Of a DNA stretch of 64,000 bases, positions 40,089-49,627 are shown one piece after another (position 1 is the first letter of the stretch; each line of letters opens with the position of its first letter). Made by a program: the position numbers and the translations under genes. The notes below the pieces were generated by a model that was not told where the DNA came from, did no database searches, and was given only the letters and a program-made list of their open reading frames with translations. Location: the NCBI GenBank assembly GCA_958408685.1, contig CATYLC010000007.1:22285-86284 (forward strand), in the 5' to 3' direction. Source of the stretch: an uncultured Collinsella sp. GTDB lineage: Bacteria; Actinomycetota; Coriobacteriia; Coriobacteriales; Coriobacteriaceae.

Positions 40089-42770
40089 ATGCAAAAGGAA
40101 TACCTGTCCGCCGCGGCGGAGGTGCTCAGCGACCAGGGTGTCGATGAGAACCTTGGCCTGAGCAACGACGAGGCGTCGTCGCGCCTCGCCAAGACAGGCC
40201 CTAACAAGCTTGAGGAAGCCGAGAAGACTCCGCTGTGGAAGCGCTTCTTTGAGCAGATGGCAGACCCCATGGTCATCATGCTGATTGTTGCCGCCGTTAT
40301 CAGCGCACTTACGGGCATGGTCAAGGGCGAGCCCGATTTTGCCGACGTCGCCATCATCATGTTCGTCGTTATCGTCAACTCGGTGCTGGGCGTGGTCCAG
40401 GAAGCCAAGAGCGAGGAGGCCCTCGAGGCCCTGCAGGAAATGAGCGCGGCGCAGTCCAAGGTGCTGCGCGACGGCAAGCTCGTGCACCTGCCGAGCGCCG
40501 AGCTCGTGCCCGGCGACGTGATCATGCTCGAGGCGGGCGACTCCGTCCCGGCCGACTGCCGCGTGCTCGAGAGCGCCACGATGAAGATCGAAGAGGCCGC
40601 ACTGACCGGCGAGTCCGTGCCGGTCGAGAAGCACACCAACGTGATTGAGCTTGCCGCGGGCACTGACGACGTGCCGCTCGGCGACCGCAAGAACATGTGC
40701 TACATGGGCTCTACCGTGGTGTACGGTCGCGGTCGCGCCGTCGTGGTCGGCACCGGCATGAACACCGAGATGGGCAAGATCGCCGGCGCTCTGGCCGAGG
40801 CCAAGGAAGAGCTCACGCCGCTGCAGGTGAAGCTCGCCGAGCTCAGCCGCATCCTCACCATTATGGTTATCGTCATCTGCGTCGTCATCTTTGGCGTTGA
40901 CATCATCCGTCACGGCGTGGGCAACGTCCTTACCGACCCGACCGCCCTGCTCGACACCTTTATGGTCGCCGTCTCGCTCGCCGTCGCTGCCATCCCCGAG
41001 GGCCTGGTCGCCGTCGTGACCATCGTGCTGTCGCTCGGCGTGACCAAGATGGCCAAGCGCCAGGCGATTATCCGCAAGCTTTCTGCTGTCGAGACACTCG
41101 GCTGCACGCAGACCATCTGCTCGGACAAGACTGGCACGCTTACTCAGAACAAGATGACCGTCGTCAAGCACGAGCTCGCTGCGCCCAAGGAAAAGTTCCT
41201 GGCCGGCATGGCGCTGTGCTCCGATGCCCAGTGGGACGAGGAGCTGGGCGAGGCCGTGGGCGAGCCGACCGAGTGTGCGCTCGTCAACGACGCCGGCAAG
41301 GCGGGCCTCACCGGCCTGACTGCCGAGCACCCGCGCGTGGGCGAGGCCCCGTTCGACTCGGGCCGTAAGATGATGTCCGTGGTCGTCGAGACCCTGGACG
41401 GCGAGTACGAGCAGTACACCAAGGGCGCGCCCGACGTGGTGATCGGCCTGTGCACCCATATCTACGAGGGCGATAAGGTCGTCCCCCTGACCGAGGAGCG
41501 TCGCGCCGAGCTCGTGGCAGCCAACAAGGCCATGGCCGACGAGGCCCTGCGCGTGCTGGCGCTGGCGAGCCGCACCTACACCGAGGTTCCCGCCGACTGC
41601 AGCCCCGCTGCGCTCGAGCATGACCTGGTCTTCTGCGGCCTGTCCGGCATGATCGACCCGGTCCGTCCCGAGGTGGCCGATGCTATCCGCGAGGCGCACG
41701 ATGCCGGTATCCGCACCGTCATGATCACGGGCGACCACATCGACACCGCCGTGGCCATCGCCAAGCAGCTGGGCATCGTCGCCGATCGCAGCCAGGCCAT
41801 CACCGGCGCCGACCTCGACCGCATGAGCGACGAGGAGCTCGACGCGCACATCGAGGACTACGGCGTGTACGCCCGCGTCCAGCCCGAGCACAAGACACGC
41901 ATCGTCGAGGCCTGGAAGTCACGTGACCAGATCGTGGCCATGACCGGCGACGGCGTCAACGACGCCCCGTCCATCAAGCGCGCCGACATCGGCGTGGGTA
42001 TGGGCATCACCGGCACCGACGTCACCAAGAACGTTGCCGACATGGTGCTTGCCGACGACAACTTCGCTACCATCATCGGTGCCTGCGAAGAGGGCCGTCG
42101 CATCTACGACAACATCCGCAAGGTCATCCAGTTCCTGCTTTCGGCCAACCTTGCCGAGGTCTTCTCGGTGTTCATCGCCACGCTCATCGGCTTTACCATC
42201 TTCCAGCCGGTGCAGCTGCTGTGGGTGAACCTGGTCACCGACTGCTTCCCCGCGCTCGCGCTGGGCATGGAGGATGCCGAGGGCGACATCATGAAGCGCA
42301 AGCCGCGCAACGCCAAGGACGGCGTCTTTGCCGGTCACATGGGCCTGGACTGCGTGGTCCAGGGCCTGATCATCACCGTGCTGGTGCTGGCGAGCTTCTT
42401 TGTGGGCGTGTACTTTGACATGGGCTACATCCACATCGCCGATATGATCGCCGGCAATGCCGACGAGGAAGGCGTGATGATGGCGTTCATAACGCTCAAC
42501 ATGGTCGAGATTTTCCACTGCTTCAATATGCGCAGCCGTCGTGCGTCGCTGTTTAGCATGAAGAAGCAGAACAAGTGGCTTTGGGCTTCGGCTGCGCTGG
42601 CGCTGGTGCTGACGGTTATCGTGACCGTGCAGCCGACGCTTGCCGAGATGTTCTTTGGCCCTGTGACGCTTGAACTCAAGGGCGTTATCGCCGCCCTGGG
42701 CCTGGCCTTCCTGATCATCCCGCTGATGGAGATCTACAAGGCGATCATGCGCGCGGTCGAGAAGGAGTAG
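40089..42770 (+). CDS. P-type cation ATPase, calcium-transporting type (P2A/SERCA-like)
   Basis: The protein has 893 residues. The N-terminal cation-ATPase domain, the PEGL motif in helix M4 (AAIPEGLVAVVTIVLSLG), the phosphorylation site CSDKTGTLTQNKM, the TGES loop (ALTGESVPVEK), and the hinge TGDGVNDAPSIKRADIGVGMGITGTDVTKNVADMVL are in order. About ten membrane helices are seen. NLVTDCFPALALGMEDAE in M6 resembles the NxxTDxxPAxALG Ca site of SERCA-type pumps. It would export Ca2+ (or Mn2+) from the cytosol. A structured leader lies upstream. Confidence 0.93.
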   Translation: MQKEYLSAAAEVLSDQGVDENLGLSNDEASSRLAKTGPNKLEEAEKTPLWKRFFEQMADPMVIMLIVAAVISALTGMVKGEPDFADVAIIMFVVIVNSVLGVVQEAKSEEALEALQEMSAAQSKVLRDGKLVHLPSAELVPGDVIMLEAGDSVPADCRVLESATMKIEEAALTGESVPVEKHTNVIELAAGTDDVPLGDRKNMCYMGSTVVYGRGRAVVVGTGMNTEMGKIAGALAEAKEELTPLQVKLAELSRILTIMVIVICVVIFGVDIIRHGVGNVLTDPTALLDTFMVAVSLAVAAIPEGLVAVVTIVLSLGVTKMAKRQAIIRKLSAVETLGCTQTICSDKTGTLTQNKMTVVKHELAAPKEKFLAGMALCSDAQWDEELGEAVGEPTECALVNDAGKAGLTGLTAEHPRVGEAPFDSGRKMMSVVVETLDGEYEQYTKGAPDVVIGLCTHIYEGDKVVPLTEERRAELVAANKAMADEALRVLALASRTYTEVPADCSPAALEHDLVFCGLSGMIDPVRPEVADAIREAHDAGIRTVMITGDHIDTAVAIAKQLGIVADRSQAITGADLDRMSDEELDAHIEDYGVYARVQPEHKTRIVEAWKSRDQIVAMTGDGVNDAPSIKRADIGVGMGITGTDVTKNVADMVLADDNFATIIGACEEGRRIYDNIRKVIQFLLSANLAEVFSVFIATLIGFTIFQPVQLLWVNLVTDCFPALALGMEDAEGDIMKRKPRNAKDGVFAGHMGLDCVVQGLIITVLVLASFFVGVYFDMGYIHIADMIAGNADEEGVMMAFITLNMVEIFHCFNMRSRRASLFSMKKQNKWLWASAALALVLTVIVTVQPTLAEMFFGPVTLELKGVIAALGLAFLIIPLMEIYKAIMRAVEKE

Positions 42771-42782
42771 GTCGAAAGGCCA

Positions 42783-42886
42783 TCCTTCCCGCCGGCCCGA
42801 TCGCCTGCGGGGTTTCCACGGGCACGTCCTCGCGCTTCGCGCTGCGGGATGTGCCCTTAGGAAACCCCTCCCGGCGGGCGGGCCTT
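42783..42886. repeat. Large nested hairpin downstream of the P-type ATPase
   Basis: Three nested complementary pairs are visible. CCCGCCGG (42788-42795) pairs with 42871-42878, GGGGTTTCC (42809-42817) with 42860-42868, and GGGCAC (42820-42825) with 42851-42856. GCGC-rich arms lie at the tip. No T tract follows. It may be a transcript-end structure or a palindromic repeat. Confidence 0.6.
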
Positions 42887-42926
42887 CGGATAACCTCTCG
42901 GGACCATTAGCTGAGGGAAAGTGTGT

Positions 42927-42960
42927 GAGCTGGTCGGGCTTTGCCCGGCCAGCTCTTTTT
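42927..42960 (+). terminator. Terminator before rsgA
   Basis: GAGCTGGTCGGGC (42927-42939) pairs with GCCCGGCCAGCTC (one G-T pair) and ends in TTTTT. It lies about 50 bases before the rsgA start and marks the end of the ATPase transcript. Confidence 0.85.
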
Positions 42961-43008
42961 GATTTAAAATACCTGCTCAGTTGTGTGGTTTTGTGCTGGG
43001 AGGCGTTT

Positions 43009-44193
43009 GTGGCTAAGGCTAAGGCTAAGGCGAAGAAAAAGACGACGGGGGCGCGGGCTAAGCGTGATCGTCGTCGGAAGCTCGCGACCGAAGCCCCTGC
43101 ATCTGCTGAGGAGTTGCTGGCAAGCGTGCCGGGGCTTGATGCGCTGCAGGATGTTCCGGCGTTCGATGACCTGCCGGTCGATGCGGCTCAGCAGGCTGCA
43201 TTTGATGACTTTTGCGCGCAGGCCGAGGAGCCCGAGCAGATGCAGCTCGGCGCCGTGGTGCGCCTGGACCGTGGGTTTCCGTTGGTGGCGACTGCCGATG
43301 ACGCGTTTCGTGCCGAGCATGCCGTAGGGTTTGCCAAGTCGCGTGGCGAGGACGAGGTCTTGCTGCCCGCTGTGGGCGACCGCGTGGCGGTTCGCCGTGC
43401 CCCCGGGCACGACATGGGCGTGATCGAGTGCGTGCTGCCGCGCCGTACGAGCTTTGAGCGTTGGCGTGGCCGTGCCCGCGGTGAGCGCCAGGTGCTCTGC
43501 TCCAACGTTGACAGCGTGCTGATCGTGCAGGCGCTCGGCGCCGGCGAGGTGCTGCTCGACCGCGTGGCGCGCTCACTGGTGTTGGCGCTCGATTGCGATG
43601 CCGAGCCGGTGGTGGTGCTCACCAAGGCTGACCGTTGCGAGGCCGATGAGCTCGAGCGCGATCTGGACCGCGTGCGCCGTCTGGTGGGTCCGGACGTGCG
43701 CGTGATCGTGACGTCTTCTGCCGAGGGCCTCGGCCTGGACGAGGTGCGCGCCTGCGTGCCGGCTGGGAGCTGCGCCATGATCTTGGGCGAGTCGGGTGCC
43801 GGCAAGTCAACGCTGCTCAATGCGCTGTTGGGCCACGATGCGCTGGCCACTGGCGGCGTGCGCGAGCGTGATGACCAAGGTCGCCACACCACGGTTGCGC
43901 GCGTGATGGTGGCGCTGCCGGGCGACGCCGGCGTGATCGCCGATGCCCCGGGCCTGCGCAGCCTGCCGCTCGTGGGACATGAGCGGGGTCTGGCGCGCGC
44001 CTTCCCCGAGATCGTCGAGGCGTCGCGCGCGTGCCGGTTTGGCGATTGCACGCACACTCACGAGCCGGGTTGCGCCGTTCGCGAGGCCGAAGATGCCGGA
44101 CAGATCGACAGCCTGCGTCTGGAGACGTTCCAAAACCTAGCGTCATCCATGCGCGTGAGTGCCCAAATGCTCGACCCCGATGTCCATCTGTAA
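43009..44193 (+). CDS. rsgA: Ribosome small subunit-dependent GTPase A
   Basis: The protein has 394 residues. It is a circularly permuted GTPase that helps late 30S subunit maturation. The G4 motif TKAD (205-208) comes before the P loop GESGAGKS (260-267), as expected for the permuted order. DDQGRHTT and DAPGLRSLPL follow, then the zinc module with CRFGDCTHTHEPGC. The OB-like domain lies around 75-150. The GTG start at 43009 has GGGAGG upstream; an ATG upstream lies inside the terminator and was rejected. The Lys/Ala-rich first 25 residues are an extension. Confidence 0.95.
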   Translation: MAKAKAKAKKKTTGARAKRDRRRKLATEAPASAEELLASVPGLDALQDVPAFDDLPVDAAQQAAFDDFCAQAEEPEQMQLGAVVRLDRGFPLVATADDAFRAEHAVGFAKSRGEDEVLLPAVGDRVAVRRAPGHDMGVIECVLPRRTSFERWRGRARGERQVLCSNVDSVLIVQALGAGEVLLDRVARSLVLALDCDAEPVVVLTKADRCEADELERDLDRVRRLVGPDVRVIVTSSAEGLGLDEVRACVPAGSCAMILGESGAGKSTLLNALLGHDALATGGVRERDDQGRHTTVARVMVALPGDAGVIADAPGLRSLPLVGHERGLARAFPEIVEASRACRFGDCTHTHEPGCAVREAEDAGQIDSLRLETFQNLASSMRVSAQMLDPDVHL

Positions 44194-44210
44194 TTGAATT
44201 TTCCTATGAC

Positions 44211-44246
44211 AGCCGTCTCCTAATTGCTTGGGAGGCGGCTTTTTTT
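44211..44246 (+). terminator. Terminator of rsgA
   Basis: AGCCGTCTCC (44211-44220) pairs with GGAGGCGGCT (44231-44240) with one G-T pair, followed by seven T. Confidence 0.85.
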
Positions 44247-44285
44247 GCTGCCAAAGCGCCTCGAAATATGCGTTTTGCCGACGTT

Positions 44286-44335
44286 CTGACCAAAACCTTG
44301 CCACGAGCTTGACGGGCTGGTCAGCTTTTGGTCAG
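44286..44335 (+). promoter_or_regulatory. Inverted repeat upstream of the Tad operon
   Basis: CTGACCAAAA (44286-44295) and TTTTGGTCAG (44326-44335) are perfect arms with a 30-base spacer; GGTCAG is present once more at 44319-44324. A TTGACA (44344-44349) follows nine bases later and could be a -35 box, but no good -10 was found. The position suggests an operator for the pilus operon. Confidence 0.45.
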
Positions 44336-44446
44336 CAATTGGTTTGACACGTAAAACCAAGATTGCGATTGCACCGCTTTGCGTCCTGGCCGCCCAGACA
44401 ATGGTGGTACGGGCATTTGCCCGGTGCTACCTTGAGAGGAGCGGCC

Positions 44447-45106
44447 GTGAACAAGAGCAAGCGCATCGCCATCAGTCTGGCCGCGGGCGTGCTTGCCGCG
44501 GCGCTCTGCATGGTTTACGGCTCGTCGATCCGTTCGCAAGCCGAGCAGGCCCAGGCCGAGACGTTGGCAAAATACGGTGGCGACCGCGTTGAGGTGTGCG
44601 TCGCGGCGCGCGATATCGATGCGGGCGAGACCCTCGACGAGACTAATGTCATAACTCAGGAATGGCTGGCGAGTCTGTTGCCGCGCGATGCGGCGACCGA
44701 GCTGCGTCAGGTGCGCGGCGACGTGACGACCTCACGCATTCCCAAAAACGCCGTGATTTGCAATGTCTACACCAAGGCCGAGAGCCACAAGCTCGAGGTG
44801 CCTAAAGGCAAGGTTGCAGTTTCGGTGGCGGTCGATGCCGAGCACTCGGTCGGCGGCGCCACGGGCGTGGGCAGCTATGTGGACGTGTACGTGCAAAAAG
44901 ATGGCGTGACCGATCGTTTGTGCGGCGCGTACGTGATTGATACCAGCGAAGATGCCGGCACCACGCGCGAAGGCAAGATCGAGTGGGTGACGCTGGCGGC
45001 AGACCCCGAAGATGTCAAGGAATTGCTGGGGGCCTCGGGAAAGGGAACGGTCAGCTTGACGATTCCCGCCACGGCGCGCGGCAAAAAGAGCGGAGGCGAC
45101 GAGTGA
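44447..45106 (+). CDS. Tad pilus assembly protein CpaB/RcpC-like (SAF domain)
   Basis: The protein has 219 residues. An N-terminal membrane helix (about 4-24, IAISLAAGVLAAALCMVYG) is followed by a SAF domain (about 43-110) with VCVAARDIDAGETLDETNV, and then a RcpC-type beta region (GKVAVSVAVDAEHSVGG to VDVYV). CpaB proteins are secreted or anchored parts of Tad pilus machines. The GTG start at 44447 follows GAGAGGA. The stop TGA overlaps the start of the next gene by one base, the first of a chain of overlaps. Confidence 0.82.
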   Translation: MNKSKRIAISLAAGVLAAALCMVYGSSIRSQAEQAQAETLAKYGGDRVEVCVAARDIDAGETLDETNVITQEWLASLLPRDAATELRQVRGDVTTSRIPKNAVICNVYTKAESHKLEVPKGKVAVSVAVDAEHSVGGATGVGSYVDVYVQKDGVTDRLCGAYVIDTSEDAGTTREGKIEWVTLAADPEDVKELLGASGKGTVSLTIPATARGKKSGGDE

Positions 45107-46755
45107 TGAAGGCGATCTGGCTTGCGTGCTGCGCGTGCGGCGATTACGGGCTGCTACAGCAGGAAGTCGAGGGTCGCGATGTGGGCGCGCAGGTGCTTCG
45201 CGTGGGCGACCTGGACGGGCTGGTATCCATGGCGCGGGCGTTTCCGTCGCGCCGCGGTGCCGCCATCATCGCGGCGTCTCTGTTCGATACCGAAGACGTG
45301 AGGAAGACCGTTGCGCGCCTGACGGCCGAGGGCCGTGTGAGCCGCGTTGTCGTTTTGATCGAGACACTCGACCCATCGGATATCGAAGGGCTGTTTCGCG
45401 CGGGGGCGACCGAGGTCATCGCTGCGCACAGTTTGTGCGGCAACGGGCGTGCGGGTGAGGGAACGGTTGATTCCGATCGACGCAGGACGATTGAGCCCGA
45501 TGCTTTTGTTGATAGGGAACCCGGGGCGCCTCGCGCTACAAGAGGCCCGCGTGTTGATGAATATGGAAAAGCGGAAGCCGAGCATGGTCGGCGCCCCCGG
45601 GACCCCCTTGCATACGATGACGCTGGAAGGCCGGTACCGTATGGCGATGACGTTCTGGCTGAAGATATGGGATACGTGCACGGCGTAAATCTGGCCGATG
45701 AGCTCGACGAGGTCGAGGGTTTTGCCGGGGCTGGCGAGCCGTGTGCCGCTGCGTCTTTGGCTTCGGAACCGCAGCCCGGGCAGCCTGACATGCCGGCTTG
45801 GGCTCAGCGCGTGACTGCGGCGGGGGAGACGGGGATGTTATCGCCCGCGTCCGTGTCGCCGGTTCCTGCACCGTCAGCCCCCGCGCCGTCGGCGGACGCT
45901 TCGATTCCGTCGCGTCGGGCGCCGGTCGTCTGCGCCGTCTCGGGTTCGGGCGGTTGCGGCAAGTCGACGATCGTTGCCACCATGGCGCATGCGGCGTCGC
46001 TGTTGGGTTTGCGTGCCGCTGTGCTCGACTTGGACCTTATGTTTGGAAACCTATACTATCTGCTGGGTGTCGATGCCCCACACGATATGGCGACGCTTAT
46101 CGAGCCTTCGGCGGCGGGCGCACTTGCCGAGCCGGATATCGTGGCCGCATCGATGCGCGTCGCCCCGGGCATCACGCTCTGGGGACCTGTCGCGGCCCCC
46201 GAGAACGCCGAGCTCATGGCACGTCCGGTGGAGCTATTGCTCGATGTTTTGCGCCGCGAATCCGACGTGGTCTTTGTCGACACCTCGGTCTTTTGGGGCG
46301 ATGCCGTGGCCGCCGCGGTGGCGGCGAGCGACCGTTGCCTGGTCGTAGGCGATGCGGCGGTATCGTCCGCGACATCCGCTTCGCGCGTCATTGAGCTGGC
46401 GAGCCGCGTGGGCGTGCCACGCACGCGCATGAGCGCCGTGTTCAACCGGTTTGGTGCGCGCGGTGCCGACGAGGACGTCGCTATGCGCTTCGAGATTGCC
46501 TGCGCACTGAGCTCCAAGATCCGCATTGCCGATGGCGGTCAGGACTTGGCCGCGCTCATGGCATTCGGTCGCGCCGACGAGGCAGTGGGTCAGACGAGCG
46601 CTTTTGCGACCAGCGTGCGCGAGGCCACGCGCGAGATGCTCGTGGAGCTGGGCTGCGCCGTCGGTCCTTGGAGCGATATGGTCGCTGACCGCGCGACCCG
46701 CACCGAGCGCCCGCGCATCCGTCTTCCCTGGTCGCGTGAGGGTGATTCGCGATGA
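45106..46755 (+). CDS. tadZ: TadZ/CpaE-like P-loop ATPase
   Basis: The protein has 549 residues. The first 110 residues resemble the atypical receiver domain of TadZ. A long low-complexity linker (about 125-265) separates it from a MinD/ParA-type ATPase with the deviant Walker motif SGSGGCGKSTIV. VLDLDLMFGNLYYLLGV and LVVGDAAVSSATSASRVIELA follow. TadZ places the Tad machine in the cell. The gene overlaps cpaB by one base and tadA by four. The linker is longer than usual for TadZ. Confidence 0.88.
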   Translation: MKAIWLACCACGDYGLLQQEVEGRDVGAQVLRVGDLDGLVSMARAFPSRRGAAIIAASLFDTEDVRKTVARLTAEGRVSRVVVLIETLDPSDIEGLFRAGATEVIAAHSLCGNGRAGEGTVDSDRRRTIEPDAFVDREPGAPRATRGPRVDEYGKAEAEHGRRPRDPLAYDDAGRPVPYGDDVLAEDMGYVHGVNLADELDEVEGFAGAGEPCAAASLASEPQPGQPDMPAWAQRVTAAGETGMLSPASVSPVPAPSAPAPSADASIPSRRAPVVCAVSGSGGCGKSTIVATMAHAASLLGLRAAVLDLDLMFGNLYYLLGVDAPHDMATLIEPSAAGALAEPDIVAASMRVAPGITLWGPVAAPENAELMARPVELLLDVLRRESDVVFVDTSVFWGDAVAAAVAASDRCLVVGDAAVSSATSASRVIELASRVGVPRTRMSAVFNRFGARGADEDVAMRFEIACALSSKIRIADGGQDLAALMAFGRADEAVGQTSAFATSVREATREMLVELGCAVGPWSDMVADRATRTERPRIRLPWSREGDSR

Positions 46756-48080
46756 GTCTGCAGACGCGGATTAAAGCCGCTGGCGCGGCCGCCGCGGCTG
46801 CCCCCGTTGATGCGGGACGCCGCCGTGCCGTTAAACGCCGCACCAAGCGTGCGGTGATGGACCGCATGGGCTACGACGAGGTGGCGCGCATCGGCGCCTA
46901 CGTCGACCCTGCCCTTGCCCGCTCTGAGCTGCGTCCGGCGGTGGAAGCGGCGCTCAACGTGGAAGAGCCGACCGACTTGGCGACGCCTGAGCGTGAGACC
47001 ATCATCGACGAGATCCTAGATGACGTGGTGGGCCTGGGGCCGCTGCAGCCGCTCATCGAGGACGACACCGTTACCGAAATCATGATCAACGGCTGCCGCT
47101 CTGCCTTTTTTGAGCGCAGTGGCGTTTTGTATCCCATCGAGCACGCGTTTGAGGACGACGAGCAGATCCGTGTGCTCATCGACCGCATCATCTCGCCGCT
47201 CGGCCGTCGTATCGACGAGCGTAGCCCCATCGTCAATGCCCGCCTCAAGACGGGTTATCGCGTCAACGCGGTGATTCCACCCGTGGCGCTCGACGGGCCA
47301 ATCCTCACCATCCGTAAGTTCTCGGACCGTATCTGTTCGTTGGACGAGCTTGTGGGGTTGGGGTCACTGCCGCTTTGGTATGCGCAGCTGCTGTCGTGCG
47401 CGGTGTCGTTGCGGCAGGACTTGGCGGTTGCGGGAGGCACGGGGTCGGGCAAGACCACGCTGCTCAACGCGCTGTCGTGCGAGATTTCCACCGGCGAGCG
47501 CATCGTGACGATCGAGGATTCCGCCGAGCTCAAGTTTGCACATCACCCACACGTTGTTCGTCTGGAGGCGCGTGAGGCGTCAATCGAGGGCGAGGGTGCG
47601 GTGACGATTCGCGACCTGGTGACCAATGCTCTGCGTATGCGCCCCGACCGCATCGTCGTGGGCGAGGTGCGCGGTGCCGAGTGCTGCGACATGCTGCAGG
47701 CCATGAACACGGGCCACGACGGCTCGCTCACCACGCTCCATGCGGGTACCGAGCAGGAGACCGTGGTTCGCCTGACGCTGCTTGCGCGCTACGGCATCGA
47801 TTTGCCGAGTGAGCTTATCGAAGAGCAGATTGCCATGGCGCTCGACGGCATCGTGATGTCCGAGCGCCACGCCGATGGCAGGCGTTTCGTCTCCTCGTAT
47901 TCGGGGGTGCGTCGCGCCGCGTCGGGCGGCGTAGAGCTCGAGCGCTATGTGACTTTCGATGCCGCCGAGCGTACCTGGACGCTTGACCGCGAGCCGCCGT
48001 TTATCGCAGAAGGCCTGCGGTCGGGAACGCTCACGCAAGAGGAGGTGGACGAATGGAGATCGCTATGCCCCTCGTCGTAG
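46752..48080 (+). CDS. tadA: Tad secretion ATPase TadA/CpaF
   Basis: The protein has 442 residues. This is a type II/IV secretion hexameric ATPase with Walker A GGTGSGKTT (228-236). The Asp/His boxes appear as SAELKFAHHPHVVRLEAR. The Walker B-like region is GEVRGAECCDMLQAMNTGHDGSLTTLHA. It powers Flp pilin assembly with TadB and TadC. The ATG overlaps the tadZ stop by four bases, and the 3' end overlaps tadB by 28. Confidence 0.95.
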   Translation: MSLQTRIKAAGAAAAAAPVDAGRRRAVKRRTKRAVMDRMGYDEVARIGAYVDPALARSELRPAVEAALNVEEPTDLATPERETIIDEILDDVVGLGPLQPLIEDDTVTEIMINGCRSAFFERSGVLYPIEHAFEDDEQIRVLIDRIISPLGRRIDERSPIVNARLKTGYRVNAVIPPVALDGPILTIRKFSDRICSLDELVGLGSLPLWYAQLLSCAVSLRQDLAVAGGTGSGKTTLLNALSCEISTGERIVTIEDSAELKFAHHPHVVRLEAREASIEGEGAVTIRDLVTNALRMRPDRIVVGEVRGAECCDMLQAMNTGHDGSLTTLHAGTEQETVVRLTLLARYGIDLPSELIEEQIAMALDGIVMSERHADGRRFVSSYSGVRRAASGGVELERYVTFDAAERTWTLDREPPFIAEGLRSGTLTQEEVDEWRSLCPSS

Positions 48081-48979
48081 GGGGTTTGGCGGGGCTTTCT
48101 ATCGCGATGGCATGTGGGGCAGAGCCTCGTGTGCCGCGGATGCCGCCGGCGGAGCTGGCGCGCCAGACGCTCGAATCGATGGCGGAGAAGCTGCCGCGTG
48201 AGTTGGTGGAAAACGACCTGCTGACAAAGATTGCCCGCTCGTGGGCGTTGCTAATCCCCGCAGATCGCCTTGGGTTTGCTATTGAGGATAACGCGGCTCG
48301 TCTGGCATTTCTGCTGCTGTCGAGCGGTATCTGCAGCGTTTTGCTGGCCGTTGCGTCGTTGTCGCCCATCGGCTTTGTCTTGGGGCTGGTGGCGCCGTTT
48401 GGCGTGGGTGCCGCGCGTGACACCTTCGATCGCCGACGCGAACAGCATGATGTAGAAGAGGCCATGCCCGAGGCATTCACGGCGTTATCCATGTCGCTTG
48501 CCTCGGGGCATTCGCTGGCACAGGGCATGCGCTTTGTGGGTGCCCATGCGCAAGAGCCGGTGCATACCGAGTTTTTGCGGGTTGCGGCGGCAATCGATTG
48601 CGGCATTTCGACGACCGACGCACTCGATGACCTACTCGTTCGCATCGATGCCCCCGGCCTTTCGCTTGTCACCTTGGCGCTCAAAGTATCGCAGCGTACC
48701 GGGGCTCCGCTTGCCGGCTTGCTGTCCGAGGCGTCGAGTATGGTGGGTGAGCGCATTGAGCTCAAACGCCGTCTGGACGTTAAGACGTCGCAGGCGCGTA
48801 TGTCGGCACACATGGTCGCGGCGATGCCGGCGGGCATGTGCGCGGTACTGGCTTTGCTTTCGGCAGACTTTCGCCGCGGTCTTGCGACGCCGGCTGGTGC
48901 GGGCGCCGTGGTGCTGGGACTTGCCCTCAACGTCGTTGCCTTGGTAGTTATCCGGCGCATTATGCGGGTGGAGTTATGA
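48053..48979 (+). CDS. tadB: Tad pilus inner-membrane protein TadB
   Basis: The protein has 308 residues with a type II secretion F-domain (about 135-260: EEAMPEAFTALSMSLASGHSLAQGMRF, DDLLVRIDAPGLSLVTLALKVSQRTGAPL). Two hydrophobic pairs flank it (about 80-115 and 265-305). It forms the membrane platform with TadC. AGGAGG lies seven to eight bases before the ATG within tadA. The last four bases overlap tadC (ATGA). Confidence 0.9.
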   Translation: MEIAMPLVVGGLAGLSIAMACGAEPRVPRMPPAELARQTLESMAEKLPRELVENDLLTKIARSWALLIPADRLGFAIEDNAARLAFLLLSSGICSVLLAVASLSPIGFVLGLVAPFGVGAARDTFDRRREQHDVEEAMPEAFTALSMSLASGHSLAQGMRFVGAHAQEPVHTEFLRVAAAIDCGISTTDALDDLLVRIDAPGLSLVTLALKVSQRTGAPLAGLLSEASSMVGERIELKRRLDVKTSQARMSAHMVAAMPAGMCAVLALLSADFRRGLATPAGAGAVVLGLALNVVALVVIRRIMRVEL

Positions 48980-49617
48980 GCGCCCTGGTCGGGGTCGCGG
49001 CTTGTCTGTGTGCCCTGAGCGTATTTGCCGCGACGGGTTTGGAGCGCGCGGATGCTCGCAAGATTGCAGAGACGTGCAAGCGTGAGGCGGTACTGGTCAT
49101 TGCTGCGGGCTGCTCGGTGATTGATGCCCTGACCGCGCGAATGAAGGGCGCGATTGGGGCGGGCGGCCCGGCGCGGGTGTCGCTCGGCGAGGTGTCCGAG
49201 ATGATCGACGTGGTGCGCCTGGGGCTTTCTGCCGGCCTTTCGTTTGACGCGGCGCTCGAGATTTTCTGTGCCAATCGTCGGTCGGTGCTGGCCGTTCGTC
49301 TTGAACGAGCCTGCATGGCGTGGCAGGTGGGCGTGGGGACGCGCGAGGCCGAGCTGTTGGCTGCCGCGCGTGATTTGGACGTGAGGGCGCTCGAGACCTT
49401 TGCCATCACGGTGGGGCAGGCGCTTGCCCTGGGCGCTCCGCTGGCCGAGACGCTGGCTGCTCAAAGTCGCGAGATCCGTGCGGCCCATCGCGCCGCAGTC
49501 GAGCGCGAGATCGAGCGCGCACCGGTCAAGTTGCTGATTCCCACCGGCACGCTCATCTTGCCGGCGTTGCTTCTGTCCATATTGGGCCCGCTGCTGGGAG
49601 CAGGCGGGATGATGTAG
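48976..49617 (+). CDS. tadC: Tad pilus inner-membrane protein TadC
   Basis: The protein has 213 residues with a second F-domain (about 65-180: EVSEMIDVVRLGLSAGLSFDAALEIF, RALETFAITVGQALALGAPLAETL) and a C-terminal helix (LLIPTGTLILPALLLSILGPLLGAGG). It is shorter than usual TadC, with a single N-terminal helix. It is translationally coupled to tadB through an ATGA overlap. Confidence 0.88.
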   Translation: MSALVGVAACLCALSVFAATGLERADARKIAETCKREAVLVIAAGCSVIDALTARMKGAIGAGGPARVSLGEVSEMIDVVRLGLSAGLSFDAALEIFCANRRSVLAVRLERACMAWQVGVGTREAELLAAARDLDVRALETFAITVGQALALGAPLAETLAAQSREIRAAHRAAVEREIERAPVKLLIPTGTLILPALLLSILGPLLGAGGMM

Positions 49618-49627
49618 GGAGGAATAC

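Noticed and set aside
40035..41891. 618-codon open frame antisense to the P-type ATPase
   Set aside because: Asp/His/Gly-rich shadow composition; the other strand carries every P-type ATPase motif.
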